Of a stretch of 64,000 nucleotides of DNA, positions 1 through 8,004 are shown piece by piece. The stretch covers positions 7,750,001 through 7,814,000 of the forward strand of contig NZ_CP133771.1 in the NCBI RefSeq assembly GCF_031348265.1, given 5' to 3'. Below the pieces are notes generated by a model. It was not told the origin of the DNA. It saw only the letters and a program-made list of their open reading frames with translations, and ran no database searches. The translations under genes and the position numbers were made by a program. The DNA is from Streptomyces collinus (GTDB taxonomy: Bacteria > Actinomycetota > Actinomycetes > Streptomycetales > Streptomycetaceae). Each line of letters starts with the position of its first letter. Position 1 is the first letter of the stretch.

Positions 1-680
1 GCCATGTCCTCCGGGTCGTCGGTGACGGGCAGCTTCAGCCAGGTGTAGGCGGAGGTGCCGCCGAGCCCGGAGGCTATGGCGACGGACCGGGTGACGGCCT
101 CGGCGGACAGGTCGTTGACGACCCTGCCGTCGATCCGCCGGGAGATGAACGGCTCGACGAACAGGGGCAGTCGCCGCTCCGCCATGGCGTCGATCGCCCG
201 CGCGGTGGACTCCAGCGTGGTCAGCGAGCCCGGGTCGTCGTAGTCGATGCGGACCAGGAGCTTGCCCGCGTCGAAGCGGAGCCGGGCGATGTCCTCGGCG
301 CGGTGGCCGGTGAAGCGGTCGTCCATCTCGAAGGAGGCTCCGGCCAGGCCGCCGCGGTTCATGGAGCCCATGACAACCTTGTCGTCGAGGACGCCGAGGA
401 GCAGGAGGTCCTCCAGGATGTCGGCGGTGGCGAGCACCCCGTCGACGCCGGGCCGCGACAGCGCGGTGCACAGCCGCTCCAGCAGGTCGGCGCGGTTGGC
501 CATGGCCAGGCGCCGGTCGCCGACCCCGAGGGCGCCGCGCGCCGGGTGGTCGGCGGCCACGATCATCAGGCGGCCGCTGTCGCCGAGCAGCGGGCGCCGC
601 GTCCGCCGGGCCGCCGCCTCGGCGACGGCCTCGGGATTGCGGGCCCGGACCGTGGTGAGGTCGGGGATGCCGATGTTCAA
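1..680 (-). CDS. Cgl0158-type class I aldolase-like (beta/alpha)8 barrel protein, partial
   Basis: The reading frame enters from the left edge, so only the N-terminal 226 residues are present. The start is the TTG at 680, with GGAG six bases upstream and only 13 bases after the kinase stop, so the two genes are probably co-transcribed and translationally close. The protein begins MNIGIPDLT and contains an AADHPARGALG segment, a MGSMNRGG segment and a conserved KLLVRIDYDD strand. These features are typical of the DeoC/LacD-like barrel family that sits beside iolC in actinobacterial inositol clusters. A role in cleaving 2-deoxy-5-keto-gluconate 6-phosphate is inferred from the neighbouring kinase. 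The family name is from recognition of the sequence, not from a search. Confidence 0.85.
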   Translation of the reverse strand, partial: MNIGIPDLTTVRARNPEAVAEAAARRTRRPLLGDSGRLMIVAADHPARGALGVGDRRLAMANRADLLERLCTALSRPGVDGVLATADILEDLLLLGVLDDKVVMGSMNRGGLAGASFEMDDRFTGHRAEDIARLRFDAGKLLVRIDYDDPGSLTTLESTARAIDAMAERRLPLFVEPFISRRIDGRVVNDLSAEAVTRSVAIASGLGGTSAYTWLKLPVTDDPEDM

Positions 681-693
681 GGAAGGCTCCGTT

Positions 694-1671
694 TCAGTGG
701 CTCGTGCTCGGCGACGGCACCCCGGCGAGGAGGTCCGCGACCTCCGACTCGGTGGGCATCGCGGAGGAGCAGGCGAGGCGCGAGGCGACGAGGGCGCCGG
801 CGGCGTTGGCGTGGCGCATGGTCTTCTCCAGGTCCCAGCCGCCGAGCAGACCGTGGCAGAGCGAGCCGCCGAAGGCGTCGCCCGCGCCGAGGCCGTTGAC
901 CACCTCGACGGGCACCGGCGGCACCTCGGCCCGGGTGCCGTCGCGGTGCACGGCCAGGACGCCCTTGGGGCCCTGCTTGACGACGGCCAGCTCCACGCCG
1001 GCCTCCAGCAGCGCGTCCGCGCAGGCCTGCGGCTCGCGCACGCCGGTGGCGATCTCGCACTCGTCGAGGTTGCCGACGGCGACCGTGGCGTGCCGCAGGG
1101 CCTCGCGGTAGTACGGGCGGGCCTCCTCCGGGTCGCGCCAGAACATCGGGCGCCAGTCGAGGTCGAAGACGGTGATGCCGGACTTGTCGCGGGCCTTGAG
1201 GGCGGCGAGCGTGGCGGAGCGGCTGGGCTCCTCGCTCAGGCCGGTGCCGGTGATCCAGAAGATCCGGGCGCCGCGGATGGCGAAGAAGTCCAGCTCGTCG
1301 GTGTGGATCTCCAGGTCCGGCGCCTTGGGGCGGCGGTAGAAGTACAGCGGGAAGTCGTCCGGCGGGAAGATCTCGCAGAACGTGACCGGCGTCGGGTACG
1401 CGCCGACCGGGGTGACCCAGCGGTCGTCGACGCCGAAGTCCTTCAGCGCCTCGTGCAGATACGTGCCGAAGGGGTCGTCGCCGGTGCGCGTGATCACCGC
1501 CGTGCGGCGTCCGAGGCGGGCTGCGGCGACCGCCACATTGGCCGCGGAACCTCCCAGGAATTTTCCGAAAGTCTCCACGTCGGCCAGGGGGACGCCGGTC
1601 TGCAGGGGGTAGAGGTCGACCCCGATGCGGCCCATCGTGATCACATCGAAATACTGGGCTGGCTCGGCCAT
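694..1671 (-). CDS. iolC: PfkB-family sugar kinase, probable 5-dehydro-2-deoxygluconokinase (IolC)
   Basis: This 325-residue ribokinase-fold protein has the N-terminal substrate signature FLGGSAANVAVAAARLG and the C-terminal ATP/catalytic motif NGLGAGDAFGGSL, with the catalytic Asp near residue 265. Members of this subgroup phosphorylate 2-deoxy-5-keto-D-gluconate in myo-inositol breakdown. I chose the ATG at 1671 over the more upstream frame opening because GAGGAGG lies seven bases before it. The aldolase gene follows after 13 bases. The gene is divergent from a sugar-type ABC importer, so uptake and phosphorylation are probably controlled from one intergenic region. The exact substrate is an inference from the neighbouring inositol-type genes; another PfkB sugar substrate remains possible. 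Confidence 0.85.
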   Translation of the reverse strand: MAEPAQYFDVITMGRIGVDLYPLQTGVPLADVETFGKFLGGSAANVAVAAARLGRRTAVITRTGDDPFGTYLHEALKDFGVDDRWVTPVGAYPTPVTFCEIFPPDDFPLYFYRRPKAPDLEIHTDELDFFAIRGARIFWITGTGLSEEPSRSATLAALKARDKSGITVFDLDWRPMFWRDPEEARPYYREALRHATVAVGNLDECEIATGVREPQACADALLEAGVELAVVKQGPKGVLAVHRDGTRAEVPPVPVEVVNGLGAGDAFGGSLCHGLLGGWDLEKTMRHANAAGALVASRLACSSAMPTESEVADLLAGVPSPSTSH

Positions 1672-1759
1672 GCGCGACCTCCTCGGGAAGCTGGGGATGC
1701 GGGTCCTGGGGCGCCCTGACACGGTGGGGGCGTGGATCCACGGGACCTGCCGCCTCCCA

Positions 1760-1789
1760 GGTGTAGGTCTCGGAGGGCGGTGCTGTCAA
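1760..1789 (-). promoter_or_regulatory. Probable promoter of the kinase/aldolase operon
   Basis: The minus strand has TTGACA (1789-1784), then an 18-base spacer and TACACC (1765-1760). The -35 box is perfect and the -10 box weak. The -35 is embedded in AACTATTGACAGC, nearly the same sequence as the opposing promoter at 1842. This is inferred from box matches only. Confidence 0.5.
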
Positions 1790-1793
1790 TAGT

Positions 1794-1836
1794 TTGTACT
1801 TACATTCGGACCTGCTTGTGAAATGATGTCTTAACA
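1794..1836. promoter_or_regulatory. Candidate operators in the divergent iolC/importer region
   Basis: Two motif copies lie between the divergent -35 boxes: TTGTACTTACAT (1794-1805) and TGTCTTAACA (1827-1836). The first matches 10 of 12 positions of TTGTACTGACAA, the complement of the 12-mer at 11132-11143 in front of the LacI gene. The second fits the consensus KGWCHTRACA that I recall for corynebacterial IolR. Whether a LacI or a GntR regulator binds them cannot be read from the sequence. Confidence 0.45.
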
Positions 1837-1841
1837 AAGTA

Positions 1842-1870
1842 TTGACAGCGGGCCTGGCAGCGACTTGTAT
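1842..1870 (+). promoter_or_regulatory. Probable promoter of the ABC importer operon
   Basis: TTGACA at 1842-1847 and TTGTAT at 1865-1870 are separated by 17 bases. They precede the lipoprotein gene by about 120 bases. The -35 is perfect; the -10 fits only moderately (T....AT). Confidence 0.5.
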
Positions 1871-1993
1871 CCCGTGCCATCGCAACAGTCGGTTTGCGGC
1901 ATCATGATCCGGACTCCGTAAGGCTCCGGGACCACGGATCCCTTCGTGATCCCTTCCTTTCCCCCGCAGTAGCACAGTGAGGTGCCAGGAAAG

Positions 1994-3013
1994 ATGGACC
2001 GCTCTTCTCACCCCCGCTCCCGCAGGTTCGCGCCCGTCATCGCCGTGGCCGCAGCAGCGGCCCTGACCCTCGCCGGCTGCTCCAGCAGTTCCGGAGGCAA
2101 GAAGTCCGAGGAAGGCGCCGCGAACGCCTCGGCGGGCAAGGCGACCACCCCGCGCATGACCGTCGCCCTGGTCACGCACCAGGCGCCCGGCGACACCTTC
2201 TGGGACACCGTCCGCAAGGGCGCCGAGGTCGCGGCCGCCAAGGACAACATCAAGCTCGTCTACTCCGCCGACCCGAACGCGGGCAACCAGGCCAACCTCG
2301 TCCAGAACGCGATCGACCAGAAGGTCGACGGCATCGCCGTCACCCTCGCCAAGCCGGACGCCCTCAAGGGCGTCATAGGCAAGGCCGAGAGCGCCGGGAT
2401 ACCCGTCGTCGGCCTCAACTCCGGCCTGAGCGACTGGAAGAAGCTCAACCTGCTGGAGTTCTTCGGCCAGGACGAGTCCGTCGCGGGCGAGGCCTTCGGC
2501 AAGAAGCTCAACGAGGTCGGTGCCAAGAAGGTCCTCTGCGTCATGCAGGAGCAGGGCAACGTCGGCCTCACCCAGCGCTGCGACGGTGTGGCGAAGACCT
2601 TCGAGGGCAAGGTCGACCCGCAGAACGTCAACGGCACCGACATGCCGTCCGTGAAGTCGACGATCACGGCCAAGCTGAAGCAGGACCCGTCCATCGACTA
2701 CGTCGTCACGCTCGGCGCCCCCTTCGCGCTGACGGCCGTGCAGTCGGCCGAGGACGCCGGCAGCAAGGCGAAGATCGCCACCTTCGACCTCAACAAGGAC
2801 CTGATCAAGTCCATCAAGGCCGGCGACATCCAGTTCGCCGTCGACCAGCAGCCCTACCTCCAGGGCTACCTGGCCGTCGACGGCCTGTGGCTCTACAAGA
2901 ACAACGGCAACTACAGCGGCGGCGGCGAGCAGCCCGTGCTGACCGGCCCGGCCTTCGTCGACAAGTCGAACGTCGACAAGATCGGGGAGTTCGCCGCGAA
3001 GGGCACCCGGTGA
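1994..3013 (+). CDS. Sugar-binding lipoprotein of an ABC importer (type I periplasmic-binding fold)
   Basis: The 339-residue precursor has a charged N-terminus, a hydrophobic stretch and the lipobox LAGC near residue 30, so it should be exported and lipid-anchored outside the membrane. The mature part resembles RbsB-type ribose/inositol binding proteins: VALVTHQAPGDTFWD, then QKVDGIAVTLAKPD and GIPVVGLNSG. I prefer the ATG at 1994 to the GTG at 1982 because GAGG at 1979-1982 is correctly placed only for the ATG. The stop overlaps the permease start in TGATG, showing tight coupling. The neighbouring IolC-like kinase and dehydrogenases suggest a cyclitol or a sugar derived from one; the ligand itself is inferred. 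Confidence 0.9.
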   Translation: MDRSSHPRSRRFAPVIAVAAAAALTLAGCSSSSGGKKSEEGAANASAGKATTPRMTVALVTHQAPGDTFWDTVRKGAEVAAAKDNIKLVYSADPNAGNQANLVQNAIDQKVDGIAVTLAKPDALKGVIGKAESAGIPVVGLNSGLSDWKKLNLLEFFGQDESVAGEAFGKKLNEVGAKKVLCVMQEQGNVGLTQRCDGVAKTFEGKVDPQNVNGTDMPSVKSTITAKLKQDPSIDYVVTLGAPFALTAVQSAEDAGSKAKIATFDLNKDLIKSIKAGDIQFAVDQQPYLQGYLAVDGLWLYKNNGNYSGGGEQPVLTGPAFVDKSNVDKIGEFAAKGTR

Positions 3014-4089
3014 TGAGCATGACCCAGCAGGCCACGCCGGCGGTGGGAACACCGCCGGCCCCCGGCCAGAAGCAGTCCGACGGCCGGACGCGGCAGCGCC
3101 CGCTGGCGCTGCGGCTGCTGGCCCGGCCCGAGGTCGGGGTCTTCCTCGGCGCCGTCGCCGTGCTCGTGTTCTTCCTGTTCGCCGCTCCGCCGGTACGTGA
3201 CGGCAGCTCGATGGCGAACATCCTGTACCAGTCGTCGACCATCGGGATCATGGCGCTGCCCGTGGCCCTGCTGATGATCGGCGGCGAGTTCGACCTGTCC
3301 GCCGGTGTCGCCGTGATCACCTCGGCGCTGACCGCGTCGATGCTCAGCTACCAGCTGACCATGAACGTCTGGGTCGGCGTGATCGTCGCCCTGCTCGTCT
3401 CGCTCGCGATCGGCGCCTTCAACGGCTGGCTGCTGGTGAAGACCGGCCTGCCGAGCTTCCTGGTCACCCTGGGCACCTTCCTGATCCTCCAGGGCGTGAA
3501 TCTCGCGATCACGAAGCTGGTCACGGGCAACGTGGCCACCGACGACATCAGCGACATGGACGGCTTCGCCCAGGCGCAGAAGATCTTCGCCTCGTCGTTC
3601 GAGGTCGGCGGGGTGAACGTCAAGATCACGGTGGTGTATTGGCTGGTGTTCGCCGCCCTCGCCACCTGGGTGCTGCTGCGCACCAAGTACGGCAACTGGA
3701 TCTTCGCCGTGGGCGGAAACAAGCACTCCGCGCGGGCCGTCGGTGTGCCCGTGACGTTCACCAAGATCTCCCTGTTCATGCTGGTCGGCTTCGGCGCCTG
3801 GTTCGTCGGCATGCACCAGCTGTTCTCCTTCAACACCGTGCAGTCCGGCGAGGGCGTGGGCCAGGAGCTCATCTACATCGCCGCGGCCGTCATCGGCGGC
3901 TGCCTGCTCACCGGCGGCTACGGCTCCGCGATCGGCCCGGTCTTCGGTGCCTTCATGTTCGGCATGGTGCAGCAGGGCATCGTCTACGCCGGCTGGAACC
4001 CGGACTGGTTCAAGGCCTTCCTCGGCGTGATGCTCCTCGGTGCCGTCCTCATCAATCTGTGGGTCCAGCGCACGGCGACCCGGAGGTGA
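3013..4089 (+). CDS. RbsC-type ABC importer permease
   Basis: This 358-residue, strongly hydrophobic protein has the BPD_transp_2 pattern: repeated membrane segments, GGEFDLSAGVAVITSA in the first third, and the loop GGNKHSARAVGVPVTFTK that contacts the ATPase in ribose/galactose-type permeases. It begins with the ATG that overlaps the lipoprotein stop (TGATG); the codon at 3019 is a second possible ATG. It should form the membrane channel for the preceding binding protein and the following ATPase. The GGAGG ending this gene is also the ribosome binding site for the ATPase. Confidence 0.92.
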   Translation: MSMTQQATPAVGTPPAPGQKQSDGRTRQRPLALRLLARPEVGVFLGAVAVLVFFLFAAPPVRDGSSMANILYQSSTIGIMALPVALLMIGGEFDLSAGVAVITSALTASMLSYQLTMNVWVGVIVALLVSLAIGAFNGWLLVKTGLPSFLVTLGTFLILQGVNLAITKLVTGNVATDDISDMDGFAQAQKIFASSFEVGGVNVKITVVYWLVFAALATWVLLRTKYGNWIFAVGGNKHSARAVGVPVTFTKISLFMLVGFGAWFVGMHQLFSFNTVQSGEGVGQELIYIAAAVIGGCLLTGGYGSAIGPVFGAFMFGMVQQGIVYAGWNPDWFKAFLGVMLLGAVLINLWVQRTATRR

Positions 4090-4094
4090 CCGCG

Positions 4095-5006
4095 ATGACC
4101 AGCAAAGAAACCGGCACCCACGGTGCCGTCCTGAAGGACACCCCGCCCGACGGCGAGCGTCCCCTCGTCGAACTGCGCGGCGCGGGCAAGTCCTACGGCA
4201 ACATCCGTGCCCTGCACGGCGTGAGCCTGGAGGTCCACCCCGGCAAGGTGACCTGCGTCCTGGGTGACAACGGCGCCGGCAAGTCCACCCTCATCAAGAT
4301 CATCTCGGGTCTGCACCAGCACACCGAGGGCGAGTTCCTCGTCGACGGCGAACCGGTGCGTTTCTCCACCCCGCGCGAGGCCCTCGACAAGGGCATCGCC
4401 ACGGTCTACCAGGATCTGGCCGTCGTCCCGCTGATGCCGGTGTGGCGCAACTTCTTCCTCGGCTCCGAGATGACCAAGGGCCCCTGGCCCGTCCGCCGTC
4501 TCGACATCGGCAAGATGAAGAAGACCGCGGACGAGGAACTGCGCGCCATGGGCATCGTCCTGGACGACATGGAGCAGCCCATCGGCACCCTCTCCGGCGG
4601 CCAGCGCCAGTGCGTGGCCATCGCCCGCGCCGTCTACTTCGGCGCCCGTGTGCTGATCCTGGACGAGCCGACCGCCGCCCTCGGCGTCAAGCAGTCCGGT
4701 GTGGTGCTGAAGTACATCGCCGCCGCCCGCGAGAAGGGCCTCGGCGTCATCTTCATCACCCACAACCCGCACCACGCCTACATGGTCGGCGACCACTTCA
4801 GCGTGCTGCGGCTCGGCACCATGGAACTCTCCGCCTCGCGCAGTGACGTCAGCCTCGAAGAGCTGACCAACCACATGGCGGGCGGCGCCGAACTGGCTTC
4901 CCTCAAGCACGAGTTGAGCCAGGTTCACGGTGTCGACGTCGAAGAGCTCCCCGAAGAGGGGGACCTCACCGCTCCCGTAGCCACGTCCTCGGAAGGAAAG
5001 TCCTGA
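4095..5006 (+). CDS. ABC importer ATP-binding protein, single nucleotide-binding domain
   Basis: The 303-residue protein carries Walker A GDNGAGKST (about 57-65), the signature LSGGQRQ (about 166) and Walker B VLILDEPTAAL (about 190). It starts at an ATG eight bases after GGAGG. RbsA-type sugar importers usually have two fused nucleotide-binding domains of about 500 residues. Here there is one, so the transporter probably uses a homodimer. The C-terminal 40 residues are acidic and lie beyond the ATPase core. The TGA stop is followed one base later by the next gene's ATG. Confidence 0.92.
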   Translation: MTSKETGTHGAVLKDTPPDGERPLVELRGAGKSYGNIRALHGVSLEVHPGKVTCVLGDNGAGKSTLIKIISGLHQHTEGEFLVDGEPVRFSTPREALDKGIATVYQDLAVVPLMPVWRNFFLGSEMTKGPWPVRRLDIGKMKKTADEELRAMGIVLDDMEQPIGTLSGGQRQCVAIARAVYFGARVLILDEPTAALGVKQSGVVLKYIAAAREKGLGVIFITHNPHHAYMVGDHFSVLRLGTMELSASRSDVSLEELTNHMAGGAELASLKHELSQVHGVDVEELPEEGDLTAPVATSSEGKS

Positions 5007-5007
5007 C

Positions 5008-5910
5008 ATGGCCCACGCGCTCGACCGCATCCGGGTCGGCTCCGCCCCCGACTCCTGGGGCGTCTGGTTCCCCGACGACCCCCAGCAGGTGCCCTGGGAA
5101 CGCTTCCTCGACGAGGTCGCCGAGGCCGGCTACTCCTGGATCGAACTCGGCCCCTACGGCTACCTGCCCACCGACCCGGCCCGGCTCACCGACGAGGTGG
5201 CCAAGCGGAACCTGAAGGTCTCCGCCGGCACCATCTTCTGCGGACTGCACCGCGGCCCCTCCGAGTGGGACTCCACCTGGGAGCAGGTCAGCAACGTGGC
5301 CGCCCTCACCCAGGCTATGGACGCCAAGCACCTGGTGGTCATCCCGTCGTTCTGGCGGGACGACAAGACCGCCGAGATCCTGGAGGCGCCGGAGCTCACC
5401 ACCGAGCAGTGGCGCAACCTCACCACCGGCATGGAGCGCCTGGGCCGAGAGGTGAAGGACCGGTACGGCCTGGACATCGTCGTCCACCCGCACGCCGACA
5501 CCCACATCGACACCGAGGAGCACGTCGAGCGGTTCCTCGACTCGACCGACTCCGACGCCGTCAACCTCTGCCTGGACACCGGGCACTACGCCTACTGCGG
5601 CGGCGACAGCGTCAAGCTGATCGAGACGTACGGCGAGCGCATCGGCTACCTGCACCTCAAGCAGGTCGACCCGGAGATCCTCGCGGACGTCGTCAAGAAC
5701 GAGGTCCCGTTCGGCCCGGCCGTCGCACGCGGCGTGATGTGCGAACCGCCCGCCGGCGTCCCGGAGCTGGGCCCCGTCCTGACGGCCGCGCAGAAGCTGG
5801 GCGTGGACCTCTTCGCCATCGTCGAGCAGGACATGTACCCCTGCGAGCCGGACAAGCCGCTGCCGATCGCGGTGCGCACCCGCAAGTTCCTGAGGTCCTG
5901 CGGCGCCTGA
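5008..5910 (+). CDS. Sugar phosphate isomerase/epimerase-like TIM barrel, inosose dehydratase/isomerase type
   Basis: The 300-residue protein opens IRVGSAPDSWGVWFPDD and continues with WIELGPYGYLP, VVHPHADTHIDT and LCLDTGHYAYCGGD. These are the metal-site strands of xylose-isomerase-like barrels (AP_endonuc_2 family), with His/Asp/Glu ligands such as the HPHAD and DTGH motifs. It begins one base after the ATPase stop, with GGAAAGG a few bases upstream, so it belongs to the importer operon. Given the kinase, aldolase and dehydrogenases nearby, inosose dehydration or isomerisation is the most likely job. IolE, IolI or IolH activity cannot be told apart from the sequence alone. Confidence 0.85.
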   Translation: MAHALDRIRVGSAPDSWGVWFPDDPQQVPWERFLDEVAEAGYSWIELGPYGYLPTDPARLTDEVAKRNLKVSAGTIFCGLHRGPSEWDSTWEQVSNVAALTQAMDAKHLVVIPSFWRDDKTAEILEAPELTTEQWRNLTTGMERLGREVKDRYGLDIVVHPHADTHIDTEEHVERFLDSTDSDAVNLCLDTGHYAYCGGDSVKLIETYGERIGYLHLKQVDPEILADVVKNEVPFGPAVARGVMCEPPAGVPELGPVLTAAQKLGVDLFAIVEQDMYPCEPDKPLPIAVRTRKFLRSCGA

Positions 5911-5928
5911 CGACCCGAAAGGACGGCC

Positions 5929-6948
5929 ATGACGGAGCGCGCCCCACTCGGAGTGGCGGTCATCGGTACCGGAAGGATGGGCGCCGACCACGTGCGCCGC
6001 GTCCACGAAGTCACCAGCGGAGCACGGGTGGCGGCCGTCGTGGACATCGACGCGGAGCGCGCGAAGGCCGTCGCCGCCCGGGTCGACGGCTGCACCGCCC
6101 ACACGGACCCGGCGGCCGCGATGGCGGCGGCCGACGTCGACGCCGTCCTGATCGCCTCACCCGGCCCGGCCCACGAAGCCACCCTCCTCGCCGCCTTCGA
6201 GCACGATCTGCCCGTCCTGTGCGAGAAGCCGCTCACCCCCGACGCGGCCTCCGCGCTGCGCGTCCTCGAAGCCGAACAACGACTCGGCCACCGCCGGGTC
6301 CAGGTCGGCTTCATGCGCCGCTACGACCCCGAGTACGCGAAGCTGAAGGCCCTGCTGACGACGGGTCAGCTAGGCCGTCCGCTCATGCTGCACAACCGGC
6401 ACCGCAACGTCGCCAGCCCGCCCTTCTTCACCAGCTCCATGCTCATCAGCGACTCCGTCGCCCACGAGGCCGACGCGACCCGCTGGCTGCTGGGCCACGA
6501 GATCACCGCCGTCACGGTGCTGCGCCCCACCCCCTCGGTCAGCGCCCCGGACGCCTTGCAGGACCCCCAGTTCGTCGTCTTCGAGACCGACGGCGGTGCC
6601 CTCAGCGACGTCGAGATCTTCGTCAACTGCGGCTTCGGCTACCAGGTCCAGGCCGAGGTGGTCTGCGAACGCGGCACCGCCCGCATCGGCGACGGCCACG
6701 CCCTGGTCACCAACATGGCCGGCCGCTGGGGCGGCACCATCGCCCAGGACTGGACCGAACGCTTCGAGGCGGCCTACGACCAGGAGATCCAGGCCTGGGT
6801 CGACGCCACCCGCCGCGGCGAGGTCACCGGCCCGAGCACCTGGGACGGTTATGCCGCGGCGGTGGTGTGCGAGGCGGGGGTGCGGGCGCTGGAGAACGGC
6901 GGCCGCGTCGAGGTCGGACTCGTGGAGAGACCCGCGCTGTACGCGTGA
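5929..6948 (+). CDS. Gfo/Idh/MocA-family NAD-dependent dehydrogenase (inositol 2-dehydrogenase-like)
   Basis: This 339-residue enzyme has the Rossmann start VAVIGTGRMGADHVRRV and the family EKP motif in LPVLCEKPLTPD, whose Lys is catalytic. The central region HEADATRWLLG, with the conserved H and D, closes the substrate site. It is the last gene of the importer operon, 18 bases after the isomerase and preceded by AAAGGACGG. A strong hairpin starts at its stop codon. It probably oxidises a cyclitol or sugar alcohol at one ring hydroxyl. It is one of four members of this superfamily in the first 14 kb, so substrate assignment among them is open. Confidence 0.88.
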   Translation: MTERAPLGVAVIGTGRMGADHVRRVHEVTSGARVAAVVDIDAERAKAVAARVDGCTAHTDPAAAMAAADVDAVLIASPGPAHEATLLAAFEHDLPVLCEKPLTPDAASALRVLEAEQRLGHRRVQVGFMRRYDPEYAKLKALLTTGQLGRPLMLHNRHRNVASPPFFTSSMLISDSVAHEADATRWLLGHEITAVTVLRPTPSVSAPDALQDPQFVVFETDGGALSDVEIFVNCGFGYQVQAEVVCERGTARIGDGHALVTNMAGRWGGTIAQDWTERFEAAYDQEIQAWVDATRRGEVTGPSTWDGYAAAVVCEAGVRALENGGRVEVGLVERPALYA

Positions 6949-6978
6949 AAAGGGCCCGGGGCACGCCCCGGGCCCTTT
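6949..6978. terminator. Bidirectional terminator hairpin
   Basis: A perfect 13-bp stem (AAAGGGCCCGGGG and its complement) encloses a 4-base loop, CACG. It begins at the stop of the dehydrogenase and lies between two convergent genes, so it can serve both. The AAA/TTT ends give a short U-tract on either strand. Confidence 0.9.
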
Positions 6979-6987
6979 CCGTGTGCG

Positions 6988-8004
6988 TCAGATCCTGGTC
7001 CGTGGCCGGGGCCCGAAGCCGGCCTTCCGGTAGCAGGCGTCGATGAGCTCCATCGCCGTCACCGCGTCGTCCGCGTCCAGCGGCAGCGGAGCACCGCCCC
7101 GCACCCGGGCCGCGAACGCCTCCAGCTGGTACGTGTACGACGAGCGGGTGCCGAGGTGCTCCGTGCGCTCACCCTCGGGCGTGCGGATCACGACCCGGTC
7201 GTCCATCTGAGGCAGGACGAAGTTCGGGGCGGTCGCCTCGCCCCGGGAGCCGACGATCCGGATGCTCATGTCCAGGCCGTCGTGTGCCATGTGGCAACGG
7301 GCCGAGCCCGTCGCGCCGCCGGGGTACTCCAGGTCGGCGTCCAGCCACTCGTCGACGCCGGGCGCGCCCGCGCGCTCCCCGCCCCGGGCCGCGGTCAGGT
7401 GCGGGGCGCCGCCCGCCCAGGGGGCGAGCATCCGCAGCGCGTGCAGGCTGTAGCAGCCGAGGTCCATCAGGGCACCGCCGGCCAGCGGCAGCGACCAGCG
7501 CGGGTCGGTGTCCGGCGGCGCGGCGATGGCGACCAGGGCCTCGACGTGCCGCAGTTCGCCGAGTTCGCCGGAGGCCAGCAGCTCGTGGAGCCGCCGGGTG
7601 ACGGGGTGGAAGAGGTAGTGGAAGGCCTCCATGAAGACCGTCCCGGCCTGCTGGGCGGCCTGCCGTATGTCGGCCGCCTCCTCGGCGTTGCTCGCCGACG
7701 GCTTCTCCGACAGCACGTGCTTGCCGGCCGCGAGGGCGGCCAGGTTCCACGGGCCGTGCAGGCCGTTGGCGAGCGGGTTGTAGACGACGTCGACCTCGGG
7801 ATCGGCGATCAGCTCGGCGTACGAACCCGCCACCCGCTCCACGCCGTGCCGGGCGGCGAACGCCTCGGCGCGGGCGCGGTCGCGGGCGGCCACCGCGACG
7901 AGGCGGTGGCCGGTCGCCCGGGCCGGGTCGACGAGGGAGCGTTCGGTGATCCGCGCGGCTCCCAGCACACCTATGCGCAGGGGTTCCCGGCCCGTCTCGC
8001 TCAT
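6988..8004 (-). CDS. Gfo/Idh/MocA-family oxidoreductase
   Basis: The 338-residue protein has the nucleotide-binding start IGVLGAARITERSLV, VYNPLANGLHGPW and the catalytic HVLSEKPSASNAEEA. GALMDLGCYSLHALR in the C-terminal half is typical of the dimeric dihydrodiol dehydrogenase-like branch of the superfamily. The ATG at 8004 overlaps the stop of the upstream IolG-like gene (ATGA) and has GAGGAGG ten bases before it, so I reject the longer frame. It should use NAD(P) on a sugar or cyclitol; the substrate is unknown. Confidence 0.87.
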   Translation of the reverse strand: MSETGREPLRIGVLGAARITERSLVDPARATGHRLVAVAARDRARAEAFAARHGVERVAGSYAELIADPEVDVVYNPLANGLHGPWNLAALAAGKHVLSEKPSASNAEEAADIRQAAQQAGTVFMEAFHYLFHPVTRRLHELLASGELGELRHVEALVAIAAPPDTDPRWSLPLAGGALMDLGCYSLHALRMLAPWAGGAPHLTAARGGERAGAPGVDEWLDADLEYPGGATGSARCHMAHDGLDMSIRIVGSRGEATAPNFVLPQMDDRVVIRTPEGERTEHLGTRSSYTYQLEAFAARVRGGAPLPLDADDAVTAMELIDACYRKAGFGPRPRTRI

